A stretch of 64,000 nt of DNA from Cheilinus undulatus (GCF_018320785.1 NC_054886.1:2877177-2941176); one strand, 5' to 3'; shown: positions 38,110 to 50,719, counted from the first letter of the stretch. The notes: generated by a model not told the origin, from the sequence alone. Numbers and translations: made by a program.

Positions 38110-38700
38110 TGTTAACCTCGTGTACACAAACGGTCCGTCTCATTAATGTGCTATAAAAACATAAATATTTTTGTTTTACTTTCACTGCATCATATCTCTT
38201 CAACAACTTCAGACATATCCACAAATATAAAGTTTATTATATTTTTAAATATTGTTTATGTTTTGATGGTCTTTTTTCATTAGAACCCCTGATTTTTTCA
38301 ACAGGAAAAACACAAAATGTGCAATATTTCCAAAAATGGGGTGCAAAGTGAAACATTTGTGATGAATATTTTACAGCCTTGACCATGTCAATAATTGATA
38401 AGAATATTGATTTTAATGCATTATTATTTTTGGCATAATGAGAGTTTTAAAAAACAATTACACCTGTTCACCTCGTGTACACAAACGGTCCGTCTCATTA
38501 AAGTGCTATAAAAATGTAATACATAAATATTTTTTTACTTTCACTGCATCAGATCTCTTCAACAACTTCAGACCTATCCATAGATATAAAGTTTATTTTA
38601 ATTTTTAAATATTTTTTATGTTTTATGGTCTTTCTGTCATTACAACCCCTGATTTTTTCAATGTGAAAAACACACAAATCTCTCGTCATCACCCTCCATT
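38110..38700. repeat. 355-bp tandem duplication
   Basis: CCTCGTGTACACAAACGGTC occurs at 38116 and again at 38471. The following sequence (TCACTGCATCA and TCTCTTCAACAACTTCAGAC) is repeated with few differences. It lies in right-arm DNA (37720-38797) that has no counterpart in the left arm. No gene is visible. Confidence 0.8.
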
Positions 38701-38796
38701 GAATTGTCTTCACAACAACTAATGACCAAAGTACAGAGTGCTGGGTCACTCACAAAGAGCTGGGCATAAACATCCCGGGATTAGAGCAGGATTAAA

Positions 38797-39187
38797 AGAG
38801 GAATGACAAGCTCTCTTGGGTTGGTTGAAGACCAGACGTGCTGCAGGGTTCTGGATCATCTGCAGAGGTTTAACTGTGCATGCAGGGAGGCCTGCCAGTA
38901 ATGAGTTGCAGTAGTCAATGCCCGATATTACAAGAGCCGGTACCAGGAGCTGTGTTGTCAGGTAGGGTCTGATCCTCCTGATGTTATAGAGGGAAAATCA
39001 GCTGGACAGAGCAATCGAGGCCACATGAACCTTGAAGGTTAGCTGGTCATCAATCATGACACCCAGATTTCAGGCAGACTTAGTGGGCATGAGATTATTT
39101 GATCCAAGATGGATACTGATCTGTGGTTCCACAGTGGGACTGGCTAGAATGATAATAAGCTCAGTCTTGGACAGGTCAAAATGGCAG
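38797..39187 (-). mobile_element. L2-type LINE 3' fragment, right copy
   Basis: Reverse-complement counterpart of 4515-4903. Readable pieces match the same reverse transcriptase tail (GVMIDDQLTFKVHVASI and PLQMIQNPAARLVFNQPK). It is cut at 38797, where the arms lose homology, so the last 300 bp of the element are missing. Not functional. Confidence 0.72.
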
Positions 39188-39480
39188 GGTCACTTCATGT
39201 GAGGAAGACCGAAGGATTTCACCATTTGGTGACTTCCATTGAGAGGTGTCATTCTCCACTGCCTCTTCCTCCTCCTCTTCATTTTCCCCTGTCAAGTTGC
39301 AGGGTTCCTCTCTGTCTGGAAGGTACTCCTCCCCTGAATCTTTCTGGCTCCAAGGTGAGTTCACTGCTCATATACTCCTCAGAAACATGCGCCTCACTCC
39401 CCTCAGACAGCTGCACACATGCAGCAACTGCCTGCTCCAAGTTCAGATGGTTTTCCTCTAGAGAAATGACCTGCCAAGTT
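39176..39480 (-). pseudogene. Possible piggyBac-like N-terminal remnant, right copy
   Basis: A 62-residue minus-strand frame holds EEYLPDREEPCNLTGENE, a run of acidic residues and SPNGEILRSSSHEVTLPF. The acidic block followed by NGEI-SS is similar to fish piggyBac N-termini, from memory. Nothing of the catalytic domain is present. The empty site for the left-arm hAT lies just beyond, near 39630. Confidence 0.25.
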
Positions 39481-40647
39481 GTGTTTGAAGTTCAGTTTTT
39501 TTCTTGATCAAACGGAAACCTCATTGGATGTGTGGAATGGCATGTTTTAGGGTGTGTGTGTTGCTGCAGTCTTGCAGTCCTCTGAGGAGAATGAGGAGCA
39601 TGTTTCTGAGGTGGAATCTTACCAGCAGTGAGGATTCATCTGAGAGTCAGTCAGAGTCGTGTTTGTGTGTGACGATTGAAAAATCCCAGGTCAAATGGGC
39701 TCTGTTCATGTTTTTTTTTCATATTCACACCACTATTTTATATCAGTGCTAATATACCAAGACCATTTTATGGTCTTCAGATGTTTTATTGCTAGATATT
39801 GCTAGGTAAGAAATCCAGGCCTTCACTGAAGTTTCCCTGAAACTTTATGTGATGGCCTCTGGTAGTTAAAGGGGGCCATTACACCTAAAACACCTTTTCC
39901 CTATATTTTGGAGGGAGAGGCTTAGATTTATTAGGAATTAATGGAAAAAGCACTATAATATGTCAGGATTATCATATATGAAAAATATGTGGTTATAATG
40001 GGAGTCAATGTGGCAAATTTGGTCACGAGGTGAAAGAGTGTTGGTGTGATGCAAATCTCCTATTCTATACACTTCTAGTAGACAGGATTTTGGAATTAGG
40101 AAATAGAAATGAAAAAAAAATAGTGGCAAAATTTCATACAGTTAGCCTTTAAACTGACAGGTATACTGAGAGTTAAACAAAAAAAACAGCCAAAATGTCA
40201 CTTTTGGTCCCCAAGATGCTACGAGGGTTAAAAATGAAGAAAATTGAAAAAATGAAGAAAACATGATAAAATCTGCTATGCAAACATGAAAAATGGGAAC
40301 ATTTGCCATTGAATACATCTATATGTCAGGTTCTTTAAAGGAATCAGATAATAAATCAGATTATAACTGGCTGTACTGGTTGCTGCTAAAATCTGTGATG
40401 TGCATCATTTATTTTTGTATAAAAGACTAAATTTATAATAGAAATGTACTAAAAAAGTGCTCATGTTCAGTGCAGTGATAACATCTTAAACGCTGTATCT
40501 ATTTGGATAAATAAAGCTTTACTATTTGATTTTAAAAGTAGAAATGATGGCTTCAGGAACTCAGTATCCTGTCAAATCTGGTTAGAGAATCAAGTTTCTT
40601 AGTAACCATAACTGCCTTTCTCTGGTCTGATATCACCTTCTCTGGTA

Positions 40648-42290
40648 ACTGGTGTTAGATTCCCAGTTTATACCCCTGTACAGGAGGTACTGGACCAGCT
40701 CTCTATCCCTCAGGTAAGACTGTCAGCTATCATCCCTATTGGTATTACCAACAGGGGGAACTGACAGTGTTTAAGCTGGTGGCGAGGAGACTTGCCTAAC
40801 TTCCTAACTGCCTTCCTCCTGACGTCTACCCTGCTTCCTCTAACACTGCACTCAGTCGAGTAGCCTTAGACTAAATACTAGCATTAGAGTTAACGCCAGT
40901 TAACGGCAGCTCTCCTCTGTGAATCTTGGCTCTTGGTAAATGTGTTAGGAATTCAGTTAGAGATTTATACAAAAAATCCCAAGGGTCTATTACTTTTATT
41001 GGCTAGAATAACCTATGGGAACCGTAGATGTAAGTTACACTTAACTTGTAGGATCAATGGTCTCGGGGAACTTTAAAAGACAAAATCAAATGTCCATTCC
41101 TTGTCTTTAAATGCAAATTAAGTATTTTATTGCAATTTAGCAGGGCAAACAACTTGAAATCATGGAATAATTGAGTAAGGTAAGACCTTATGATTAATAG
41201 TTACAATTAGTAATAATGTAAGAATTTGTAATAAAAACCTTGTGCAGTTAACTTGTCCAAGTGAACAAAAGCGTTATGCCGATCAGATTAATCACTCATC
41301 TTAATCGACCCATCCGGCTCTCTAGATGGACGAGTGCTCGCATGGACGTCAGTCACTGATTCAACCAACTATCCCTTGTGTTGGTGCCAGGTATCCATTT
41401 GTTCATGCCAAGTGTTCAAGAGTTGATGCTGAGGTTTAGTTCTTTAATTTAAGAGACTGAGAGAGGGGCCTCCAGGCCAAGGTGGCCCCTCTTTTAGTCC
41501 ACAACGAACTGTAGGCTTCAGATAGTCCCAAGATCTTGTGCAAAATCCTCAGAAATAATCCAAATTCCATTTGGTTCCTTGTGGTTGGAGGGTAGAAAGA
41601 ACTCTGTCCGAATCGGTAATCCACAATTGAAAGGAATGGTTAATCACCCCCATTTGACACTCCTCAGGAAAATAGTCCAACAGTGGAAAATAGAGTCCTT
41701 TTCTGTAAGTCTCTCCAAGAGCAGCAAAATAGAATAACTGTAGAGAAGCGATCCTGCACTTCCTCTTGCAGTCTCGATCCTGCTCCTAAGGTGTCCGGGG
41801 TAGAAGGACAAGATTTTATTCTGTTCTCCTGTTTTTTACTGATAGTTTGTCTCATACAACCATTTACATATTAGCACATTTTCTGGCCAATCAATCCACA
41901 TTAGTGCATTTCTTATCCAATCAATTGCTGATAGTTTAATTCTTATCCATGAATTATTCATTTCTGACAGATTTTCTTATGATTCTTAACTTCCTCTTCT
42001 TACACTCAAGCATCTCCCCCTGCACACAGTTAAGCAGACTCATGGTGAATTGGCACTTTTTGAACAGGACATGTTAAGACATGTCTTGGACTTAACTGTG
42101 TTCAATACATCTCATACAATGATTAAAATATTTCATTCCTTAGCATCTATTACATTCAAAAACAGCTTGCAGCAGTTAGCTTTCTGATTTCTCATAATAT
42201 AGACTTTGTTATCTTTCATTCAGGGTAAAGGGTGCTCTTACTATGGTATCCTCAAACAAGGAATGATTCAATTTTACTTGACACTGGCCA
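40648..42290 (-). mobile_element. LTR-like insertion (probable solo LTR), 4-bp TSD
   Basis: These 1,643 bp are absent from the left arm, where the sequence is continuous at about 1881. A 4-bp direct repeat GGTA flanks the insertion (40644-40647 and 42291-42294). On the minus strand it begins TGGCCAGTGTCAAG and ends TCTAACACCAGT, close to the TG...CA ends of LTRs. The interior has no long ORF, tRNA primer site or polypurine tract that I can see, which would fit a solo LTR of an endogenous retrovirus or Gypsy element. An unusual DNA transposon is the alternative. Confidence 0.6.
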
Positions 42291-42294
42291 GGTA

Positions 42295-43600
42295 TAATTC
42301 CAGCGTTCTTCACATTTTTACCACACAGCACTGAGAAAACTGAATCTGAGCCACAGCAAATGTAGCTGATTTCAATCTGTGATAACAATAAAAACAATCA
42401 AATAAGCTTCATAAATACGCCTCATTTTGAAGTCTGTTTATTTTGTTCAGACGTTGTGAAAAGTTGACCTGAACAGAATCATTGATGTAATGTCAGCTGA
42501 TGTTTCTGAGTTCATCCACACAACTAAACTTCATTTTACTGGCTTCCATTCTTTATTTCAACACATAAATACTACATTACCCATCAGCGCCCCCCTGTGG
42601 TGCATTGTGGGTATTTCAGTATTAGGGATAAAGAGCTTTGTGAATGAACAGCTGAACTGTTGACTGAGGGGGGATTTCAAATGTGGGCAGAATTTTCCCA
42701 TGATGCCCTGGGGCAGAGTGTAAATGTAGATTTGATGAAATGTGTGGAGAGATGACTGCTGAGATTCCTCTGATCCTGTTTGTGAGAGATTAGTGTTGTT
42801 AAAGAGAGCTCTTCCTCACTCATCATCTCTGCTATGGAGGAATAAAAGCAGAGTCAAACAGCAGTCAGGTGGATTTATACCGGCCTGCTGGAAGAGGCTT
42901 CTAGAAATGAAGTGTGGAAAAATACACAAACTAATGGCTACAAATCTGTGCTCTGATCAATCAACACCATAAAACTGAGTTTGTTTTAAAGCCGGCTTTA
43001 CTTCAAACTACATTTATTTCAAGAAGAAATACCAAACTAAGCAAAGGCTAGCTTTGTTCAACCTACTAACAGAGTGAGAGAAAGTTACAGAGATTTTTGG
43101 TTCTTCAACTAAAATAAATGAGTGGTTTATGTAAAGATTCATCTGACTGGCTATTTTTCAGTGTCTGATAAAAACCTCCAGCCAGCTCTACTTACAAATC
43201 TGATTTTTTAATGTAGATTAACCAAATTCATCTTTTTACACTGAGAAAAATCAATCTGGGCAAAAGTAAATGTAACTTCATTTAATCTGTGATTTCAACA
43301 ATAAAAATCCAAGTTTCTATCTTGACATAAATCATTTTGTAGTCAGTTTCTTTTGTTAAAAATACAAGACACTGTGATTTTTCTCCTAAACAAGAATAAT
43401 TGAGGTCATGTAAGCCAATCTTCCAGAGTTTATCCACATAACTAAGCCTGACTTTGTTTCCTTTACTCAGTTTCATTCTGTTTCTTTTTTATTTTAACTT
43501 TATTTATTGTTGTTTTTAACAAATACAAAACATGTTGATGAAATGAAGATCATGAGACAAAGATTCCCCGCCTCCTACCCCCACCCTGTGAAGCCACATT
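42295..43600. other. No gene seen; noncoding part of right block A
   Basis: This aligns in reverse complement with left 900-1880. About 160 bp near 42640-42810 (including TGATGCCCTGGGGCAGAGTG) are absent from the left arm. No coding region is supported. Confidence 0.5.
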
Positions 43601-43604
43601 ATGT

Positions 43605-44515
43605 AGTAATGTGATAAATGTTCATTTCATTATGTAATAAAGCCACATTATGTAATAATGTAATACATTTTCACTTCATTATGTAATAAAGCCACATTAT
43701 GTAATAATGTAATACATTTCACTTCATTATGTAATAAAGCCGCATTATGTAATAATGTAATACATTTCACTTCATTATGTAATAAAGCCGCATTATGTAA
43801 TAATGTAATACATTTCACTTCATTATGTAATAAAGCCGCATTATGTAATAATGTAATACATTTCACTTCATTATGTAATAAAGCCGCATTATGTAATAAT
43901 GTAATACATTTCACTTCATTATGTAATAAAGCCGCATTATGTAATAATGTAATACATTTCACTTCATTATGTAATAAAGCCGCATTATGTAATAATGTAA
44001 TACATTTCACTTCATTATGTAATAAAGCCACATTATGTAATAATGTAATACATTTCACTTCATTATGTAATAAAGCCGCATTATGTAATAATGTAATACA
44101 TTTCACTTCATTATGTAATAAAGCATTATGTAATAATGTAATACATTTCACTTCATTATGTAATAAAGCCACATTATGTAATAATGTAATACATTTCACT
44201 TCATTATGTAATAAAGCCGCATTATGTAATAATGTAATACATTTCACTTCATTATGTAATAAAGCCACATTATGTAATAATGTAATACATTTCACTTCAT
44301 TATGTAATAAAGCCACATTATGTAATAATGTAATACATTTCACTTCATTATGTAATAAAGCCGCATTATGTAATAATGTAATACATTTCACTTCATTATG
44401 TAATAAAGCCGCATTCTGTAATAATGTAATACATTTCACTTCATTATGTAATAAAGCCGCATTATGTAATAATGTAATACATTTCACTTCATTATGTAAT
44501 AAAGCCGCATTATAC
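43605..44515. repeat. 48-bp minisatellite
   Basis: Roughly 18 tandem copies of a 48-bp unit contain TTATGTAATAAAGCCGCATT and AATGTAATACATTTCACTT. Variation is mostly CCG against CCA, plus one copy with a 3-bp deletion near 44123. The unit is partly self-complementary (CATTATGTAAT with ATTACATAATG). Because 48 is divisible by three, the unit stays open on the minus strand for 311 codons, which is an artefact. A small isolated piece recurs at 44870-44920. Confidence 0.92.
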
Positions 44516-45074
44516 ATGATAGAAAGCAGACAAAACACGAAAACAAACATGGAACAGAAAATGTAACAAATTTCGCCCTTCATCTGTAGTTATAGGCAGA
44601 GGTCGCGTTAACTGAATATTCTCTGTCATAGACCTTTTTTTTTTTTTCAAGGATGACAGAGAATTTTGAAGTCTGTCATTTTGACTGGAATGACGAGGAT
44701 GAGCCTGCATTTCAGCGCACACACACAGACAGATGCATAGACCTTTTCCATTTAGCACACATGGACTATCAAGGTTATTTAATCTATTAAAAATCTAGTA
44801 GCAGTGGGCTCTCTCACTGATCTAAACATCATAGATTAATAAAAAAGCAGATTATTACACAATGCAGCTTTATTACATAATGAAGTGAAAATTTATTACA
44901 TTATTACATAATGGCTTCACACACCCTCACCCTTCAGGAGGCAAATAACAGGTTATACACTCAAAATGAGAGTAAAATGTAGTCCACCAAAACACACAGA
45001 TACATACAATGATTGAATAAATGAGTATTCAAGTTCAAAAACATCATGACCTCAGCGATCCACTGAGTAAAAGT

Positions 45075-46985
45075 AGGAGGGGTTTAACTCTTCCAATGAA
45101 GCAAAATGAGACCACAGCCAATCAGAGATGCAAAAGCTAGAGCATTTTTACAGGAAAGGGGGAGCTTTATACCTTCTTCTATTACTCCATAAACTGCTGT
45201 CAGAGGGTTGGGATTAATAGTCTCATTCCCTGTTGCTGAAAGAGAAGGAAAAACCAGGATCCAGAAATTGGAGAGAGATTGACAAGACCAAAACATGTGA
45301 CAAAGGGAAACAGGGGAGTACTGACACTGAGGGCATGCCGGGTCAACACTGGGATAAATCTTTGCCAGTTTATCATTAGAGTAGTGAAGACGGTGCACCA
45401 CTTTAAACTGGATGACTCCATGACCAACACAGAAGGACCAAGTGTGTATTTTAGAGATCATGTTTTCCCAAGTTTCATCCAGAATGGGTTCCCCAATATC
45501 AGCCTCCCAGGCACTTTTAGATTTTTCCCATTTATGGAAGAGCTCTTTTTGGATCAAGTTGTATCATTTAGAAATCAAACCTCTCTTGGATGGGTCAATG
45601 TTGAGGACTAAATATGATATATCTTCTGGGGAGTTTGGCAAATTGTAAAGCTGGCAAAGTGAAATAAATGGTAGGAAGCCCTCCTCATGAAACAAATCCT
45701 TAAAGAAAACAAGAGCGTTTGTACGCCACAATGAAAATGCTGAGTCTAGTTGAGATGGCCTGAAGAGATGGTTAAACATAATAGGGCAAAGTCTATTTAT
45801 ACCTTTAAGGCCAAAATGTCTCCTGAACTGGTCCCATATTTGAACAGAGTTTCTGACAACCAAATGAACATTCAAATTCTGGTTAGTGTTTTTAGTACTC
45901 AGTGGTGCTGTCAGAAATGAAACTGGAGAGACTGGGAGAGTTGACTTTAACTCCATGTCTACCCAAAGGGCTCCTTCTTTGCCAGCCAACACTGTGGTCC
46001 AATAATTGAGTTTGGCAATGTTAGCAGCCCAATAGTAGTGTCAAAAACTGGGTAAGCCCAGACCTCCCTCTGATTTAGCTCTCTCTAAATGAGATTTTTT
46101 CACTCTTGCTGTGGATTTATTCCATATAAATGAAGAAACAAGAGCATCTAGTTGAAGGAAAAAGGACTTAGGGAGGAAAATGGGTATCATCTGAAATAAA
46201 TAAAGAAACTTAGACATTATTGTCAACTTCATTGAATTAATCCGGACAGCCAGTGAAATGGTCGATCCTTGAATAACTGTGATGAACCGGGGAGAAAAAA
46301 ATGACTATTGTCTGGTGGTGGGATTCATTTTCCTCCATGGATCACACAGGCCGTAGGAATGCAGAAAAGAATTCACAACAGTTGCTGAAGCTGACAGGGA
46401 GCTATTTGGATTGGGATTCATCTGTCAAGATGTGTATGAAGGACGTAATTAAAATCCCCTCCCCAACTTAGCTGATGGCAGTTCAAATCAGGTAGAACTG
46501 AGGATTATCCCAGTTTGGGTCATAAACATGAAATAAAATGAGGGGGGTATTAAATAATTTGCCCACAACTATGACATAACGTCCATTAACATCTGAAATA
46601 GTATCGGTAAGTTCAAAAGGAATCCCTCTCCTGATAAGAATAGCTGTCCCCCTGGCCTTATCATTAAAATTTGAATGGAAAATTTGTCCAATCCACTTAC
46701 ACCTCAACCTCCCTGACAAGCAATCTTCAAATGTGTCTCTTGTAAGAATCTGATGTCCACATGGAGTGATTTAAGGTGAGTCAGTATTTTGATTCGTTTC
46801 ACCGGATTATTCAATACTTTAACATTCCAGCTAACAAAGGATATTGCACCTTTTTGATGATTTTCTATTTCAGAAACTATTTCTGAGGATTGTCAGGGGT
46901 CTCGGGGGTTTTCGGGGATTCAGGGTCGGGAGAGTCCAAGGCCTCTGGGCCTGCTTTGGCCTTCGAATGTTTTGGCATTTCAGGG
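45075..46985 (-). mobile_element. L1/Tx1-like LINE, internally deleted
   Basis: On the minus strand a possible ORF1 start (MPKHSKAKAGPEALDSPDPE, near 46980) is joined to endonuclease sequence (SWNVKVLNNPVKR, DIRFLQETHLK near 46740, and GTAILIRRGIPFELTDTISD at 46660-46600). After 46480 the sequence passes to the C-terminal third of the second ORF (46232-45084: KSFFLQLDALVSSFIWNKST, TWSFCVGHGVIQFKVVHRLH, PQCQYSPVSLCHMFWSCQ). The central reverse transcriptase with the YxDD-type core is missing, so at least two internal deletions have occurred. Stops and frameshifts abound. It is dead. The 3' end at about 45075 is followed by CAATGA-rich DNA and the 48-bp array. Confidence 0.75.
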
Positions 46986-47162
46986 AAATTTAACTCACCG
47001 GATGTTGAGGAGACATCTATTTTTTGAATTATACAACTACAAACATGTTGTAGTATGTCCTTTTTTGACTTTTAGACTGAGAGCAAAAAACAATACTTAA
47101 ATTTTTATCCATGCAGCGCTCGTAAACCCACGTCTTTACATGTCACTGCTCACAAGCGCCCC

Positions 47163-49277
47163 CTAGCTCTCTTTTTTGACACATTTGTGTGTTTTCAGTC
47201 CAGATCTTGTGAAGCTTTTCTCACAACCAACACACCAGTACGGCCTGTGTCCGGTGTGGATACGCAGATGCTCCTCAAGACTGTGAGCTGAAGCAAACCT
47301 TTTGTCACAGCGCTCACACTGGTACTCTCTGACTCCAACATGGGTGAGTTCATGTCTGCCAAGTGAAGATGACCAATCAAAACTCTTCCCACACTCCCCA
47401 CAGACGTATGGTTTCAGACCGGTGTGGACGCGTTCATGTCTGATGCATTCCCATTGACTTCTGAAGGCTTTCTCACAGTGTCTACATTTGTGTGGTTTCT
47501 CTCCAGTGTGGATCTGCTGGTGGACTGTTAAGTTGCTTTTATGCCTGAAGGTTTTCCCACATTGGTCACAACTGAATGGCTTTTCTCCAGTGTGGCGACG
47601 CTGATGGATCCTTAGATTACTTACTCGAGTGAAGGCCATACCACATTGCTCACAGCTGTATGGTTTCTCTCCAGTGTGGGTGCGCTCATGGTTTATACGT
47701 GATCCTATTGCTGTGAATTTCTTTTCACAGTATCTGCACTTGTATGGTTTCTCTCCAGTGTGAATACGCTCATGATGCTTTAAAGCACTTTGACTAGTAT
47801 AGACTTTCCCACAATCCTGACAAGGGTAGAGTAATTCTCTGGTGTGGATGTTTCTGTGAGTCTTGAAGGTATCCAACCAACTGAAACTTTTACCACAGTC
47901 CTCACATTTGTATGGTTTCTCTCCAGTGTGAATGCGTATATGATTCTTCAATGCAGATGACTGTGTGAATGCTTTCCCACAGATCTCACAGCTGTATGGT
48001 TTCTCTCCTGTGTGAATACGCTGATGGATCTTTAACTTGTCCTTTCGAGCAAATTTTTTCCCACACATGTCACAGCTGTACAGTTTCTCTCCAGTATGAA
48101 TGTGGCGGTGTAACCTGAGTTTCTCTAACACTGAGAAAGCTTTCCCACACTGATCACAAGTGAACGGCTTTTCTCCAGTGTGGCGACGCTGATGGATCCT
48201 TAGATTACTTACTCGAGAGAAGGCCATACCACACTGATCACAGCTGTATGGTTTCTCTCCAGTGTGAACTCGCATATGCCTCTTTAAATGTGATGAAGAA
48301 GAGAACTCTTTACCACACTGCTGACAGTCATGACTACGAGGCGTGCCCCTCCGTTTCTAGAACAACAAGAAGCAGAAAAGAAAACAGTCATGGTGGAGAT
48401 CTTCAGCTGACAGCTTTGCATTACTGTGGAGGAGAGTTGTCACAATAGCAGTGTTTTCAATGTCAAACTGATACACTTTTCAATACCACTGCAACAAAAA
48501 TGGCCTCCTGGTAGGAGTCAGTGATATGGATAAAAAACTGATTCACACTTTTTTTCTGTCATGACCAAAACATCCACAGATTTTACTTTCCTGAAGTCAG
48601 TTGGCATAGTAACATGAAAATGTTTGTTTTTAGAAATGAAAACAACTGTAGAAGACTGGACTACTAGACTACTACAAGACAGGAGCTCAGTTACAGTTAG
48701 AGGAAACTACACCAAATAACTATGTCTAACCTTCCAGGACATCCAAACCTTTCTCACTGGAGGCAGAAAATCAGCTGCTCAACTCCATCACATTGTCAGA
48801 AAGGAAAAAGTCAAACTTTAAATGTGTTAGGTGTATTTCACTTTAATTGTTGTTTTCAATAAATTGCTTACTCAAAATCTTTTTTGTCTCACTCCCATTT
48901 CTTCTTCTTGCATTTTGAAGCTCTACTTAGAACCTTCTTAAGATCCAACAGTGCAAAATGTAAATTCTTGCAATTTTTCAACTGGTCTGAAGATTTTGAT
49001 CAGGAGTGTATAACAGGTATAACAGGTTATACTTCCTGTACTTAAGGTGCTCTTCCACGTAGTGTTTCACAACGCTGAAGAAGACCAAGTCAAAACGCAT
49101 CCGTTGTGCCACATTTTACCTTGGATAAAACTACCTAAAAAGACATTTTCAAGTGCTGATACCTCTTGTTCTTGTAAGTCTTTTTTGTTGTGCACCTTTA
49201 GGAGTTTATTTTTATTGTTATTGCTCCTTTTTTCCCTTTCTCTGTAAATTCATTCCTACCTTGAGAGGGGGAGTCAT
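47163..49277 (-). CDS. C2H2 zinc-finger protein, 14 fingers (403 aa)
   Basis: Coding exons are 49277-49260 (MTPPLK) and 48356-47163. The GTAGG donor and TTGTTCTAG acceptor join in phase 0. After KKRRGTPRSHD comes a first finger CQQCGKEFSSSSHLKRHMRVH, then 13 fingers with TGEKPY/F linkers. The final one, YWCVGCEKSFTRSGLKTHKC, is C2HC. No KRAB, BTB or SCAN domain is present, as is usual for the large fish families of this kind. The arrays should bind DNA in the nucleus, and the target is unknown. Untranslated exon 1 ends at 52003 and exon 2 starts at 49361. The left duplicate is a pseudogene with about six fingers and three stops, so this may be the only working copy here. Confidence 0.9.
48829..49246. 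other. Insertion in second intron of zinc-finger gene
   Basis: The left copy reads straight through between the bases that flank this segment (near 21190). The inserted DNA includes GATCAGGAGTGTATAACAGG and a short TC-rich tract. No transposase or clear target duplication is seen. Confidence 0.5.
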
Positions 49278-49740
49278 CTTTCTTCCTCAGACAGCTGCCC
49301 TGAAGTCAGATTCAATGATGGACGGCGTTCCTCTCCACAAGTGTCTGGTCTCAGCACTGAGCTGAGGACAAACAGAGACACATTATCAGACAGCAGCTCC
49401 TCAAGTGTCCACGGTCTGCAGAAGCCCGCTGCCTCATTCTTACAAACTTCTAGAAAGGCGTCATAGTGGCGGCTCCATTCAGAAAGAAAGGAACAGTAGT
49501 TTTTATCTCAGAGAGGAGGTGGGCTCAAAAATAACACCTGGCGTGACTCATGCTTTCACGGGCTGTGATTGGTTGATGTAAACTGTGAATAATAGGGATG
49601 AACGTGATTAGATTTGTGTTTATATCAGACATTTACTAATTAGGTTTAGCTTATTCCTTGTAAGAATGTGGAGCAGACCTAAAACTTCAGTCCTTAGGAC
49701 CAGCCCATTAAACAAACAGCAGCCATCAGGAAATAACATA

Positions 49741-50392
49741 CAGTCAAGCCTGAAATCATTCGTACCCCTGTCACTTTGAAGTACTTTTGATTTTTCTCAT
49801 TTAAACAGTGACTCTTCACCCTCAAAACAACATGGACAGAAAATGTTGGAAAGCCTTCAGCCAAAAACATTTTACTTTGGAATTACAACCATAACACATA
49901 TTTTTAACAACACAAAAAAAATCACTGTGTCAAAATGATTCATACCCTGTTTTAGTGATCAACTGCAAAGCCTCTATTTTTAGTAACAGCCTCCAAGTGA
50001 TTCCTGGAATTGCTCACAAGTTTGTTACAAAAGTCCTTGGGAAGTTTGAACCACTCTTCCTTGGCAAAAGCTTCAAGATCCTTGAAGTTGATCTTCTTCC
50101 TTGCTGCTACCCTTTTCTTAAGTTCCCCCAGAAGTTCTCAATGGGGTTGAGATCAGGACTTTGACAAGGCCATTCCAAAACTTTCACATCATTGGTTTGA
50201 AAGCATTTCCTCGCCACTTTGGCCGTATGTTTTGGGTCGTTGTCCTGTTGATAAGTCCAACACTCCCCCAGGTCCAGACTCTCAGCTGACGGCTTGATGT
50301 TTTCTTTGAGAATCTTGAGATCCTGCTGTTTTTCCACTTTGACTAAGTTGCCCCCCTGGAAAAGAAGGCTGCCCCAAATCATGAGCTGATAT
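49741..50392 (-). pseudogene. Tc1-like transposon, C-terminal half only
   Basis: The left end CAGTCAAGCCTGAAATCATT follows TA as for Tc1 elements. The minus-strand frame 50382-50107 reads MIWGSLLFQGG, YQQDNDPKHTAKVARKC and [17 protein letters not shown], which cover the second Asp and the Glu of the DDE triad. The N-terminal half and the other inverted repeat are missing where the sequence meets the minisatellite at about 50393. It is a different subfamily from the Tc1 at 16127. Confidence 0.85.
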
Positions 50393-50394
50393 TT

Positions 50395-50712
50395 ACAGCC
50401 GAAACAGGCCTTTATTTACAGTACAAAAACAAGCCCATATTTACAGAAAAACAGAACCTATATCTACAGCCAAAACAGGCCTATGTTTACAATCAAAACA
50501 AGCCTATATTTAAACCTAAAACAAGGCTATATTGATAGCCAAAGGAATCCTATAATTAAAGGCAAAACAATCCTATCTTTACATCCAAAGCAAGGCAATA
50601 TTTGAAGCCCAAACCGGCCTTCATTCACAGCCAAAAAAGGCAAATATTTACAGAAAAAAGGGGCTTTATTTAACAAAAACAAGCCTATATTAACAGCCAA
50701 AACAAGCCTATA
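50395..50712. repeat. 23-bp minisatellite, right copy (contracted)
   Basis: About 14 degenerate copies of the same 23-bp unit seen at 15233-20879, here reverse-complemented (AACAAGCCTATATTTACAGCC-like). They are more diverged than most left units, consistent with an unamplified ancestral state. Confidence 0.85.
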
Positions 50713-50719
50713 CACTCAG

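Larger units (their letters stand above)
29154..46875 (-). repeat. Block A, right arm of inverted segmental duplication
   Basis: This is the reverse-complement counterpart of 661-13342 and is longer because it keeps the LINE remnant, the 48-bp array, an LTR-like insertion and twice as many 145-bp units. It lacks the hAT found at 2905-4013. It contains the longer, intact copy of the unknown Pro/Tyr-rich gene. The DNA between 37720 and 38797 replaces unrelated left-arm DNA (4903-5650). Confidence 0.9.

Noticed and set aside
43648-44583. 311-residue minus-strand ORF with 16-residue repeats
   Set aside because: It is the translation of a 48-bp minisatellite. 48 is divisible by three, so openness is automatic, and it has no start context, splice signals or unique protein sequence.
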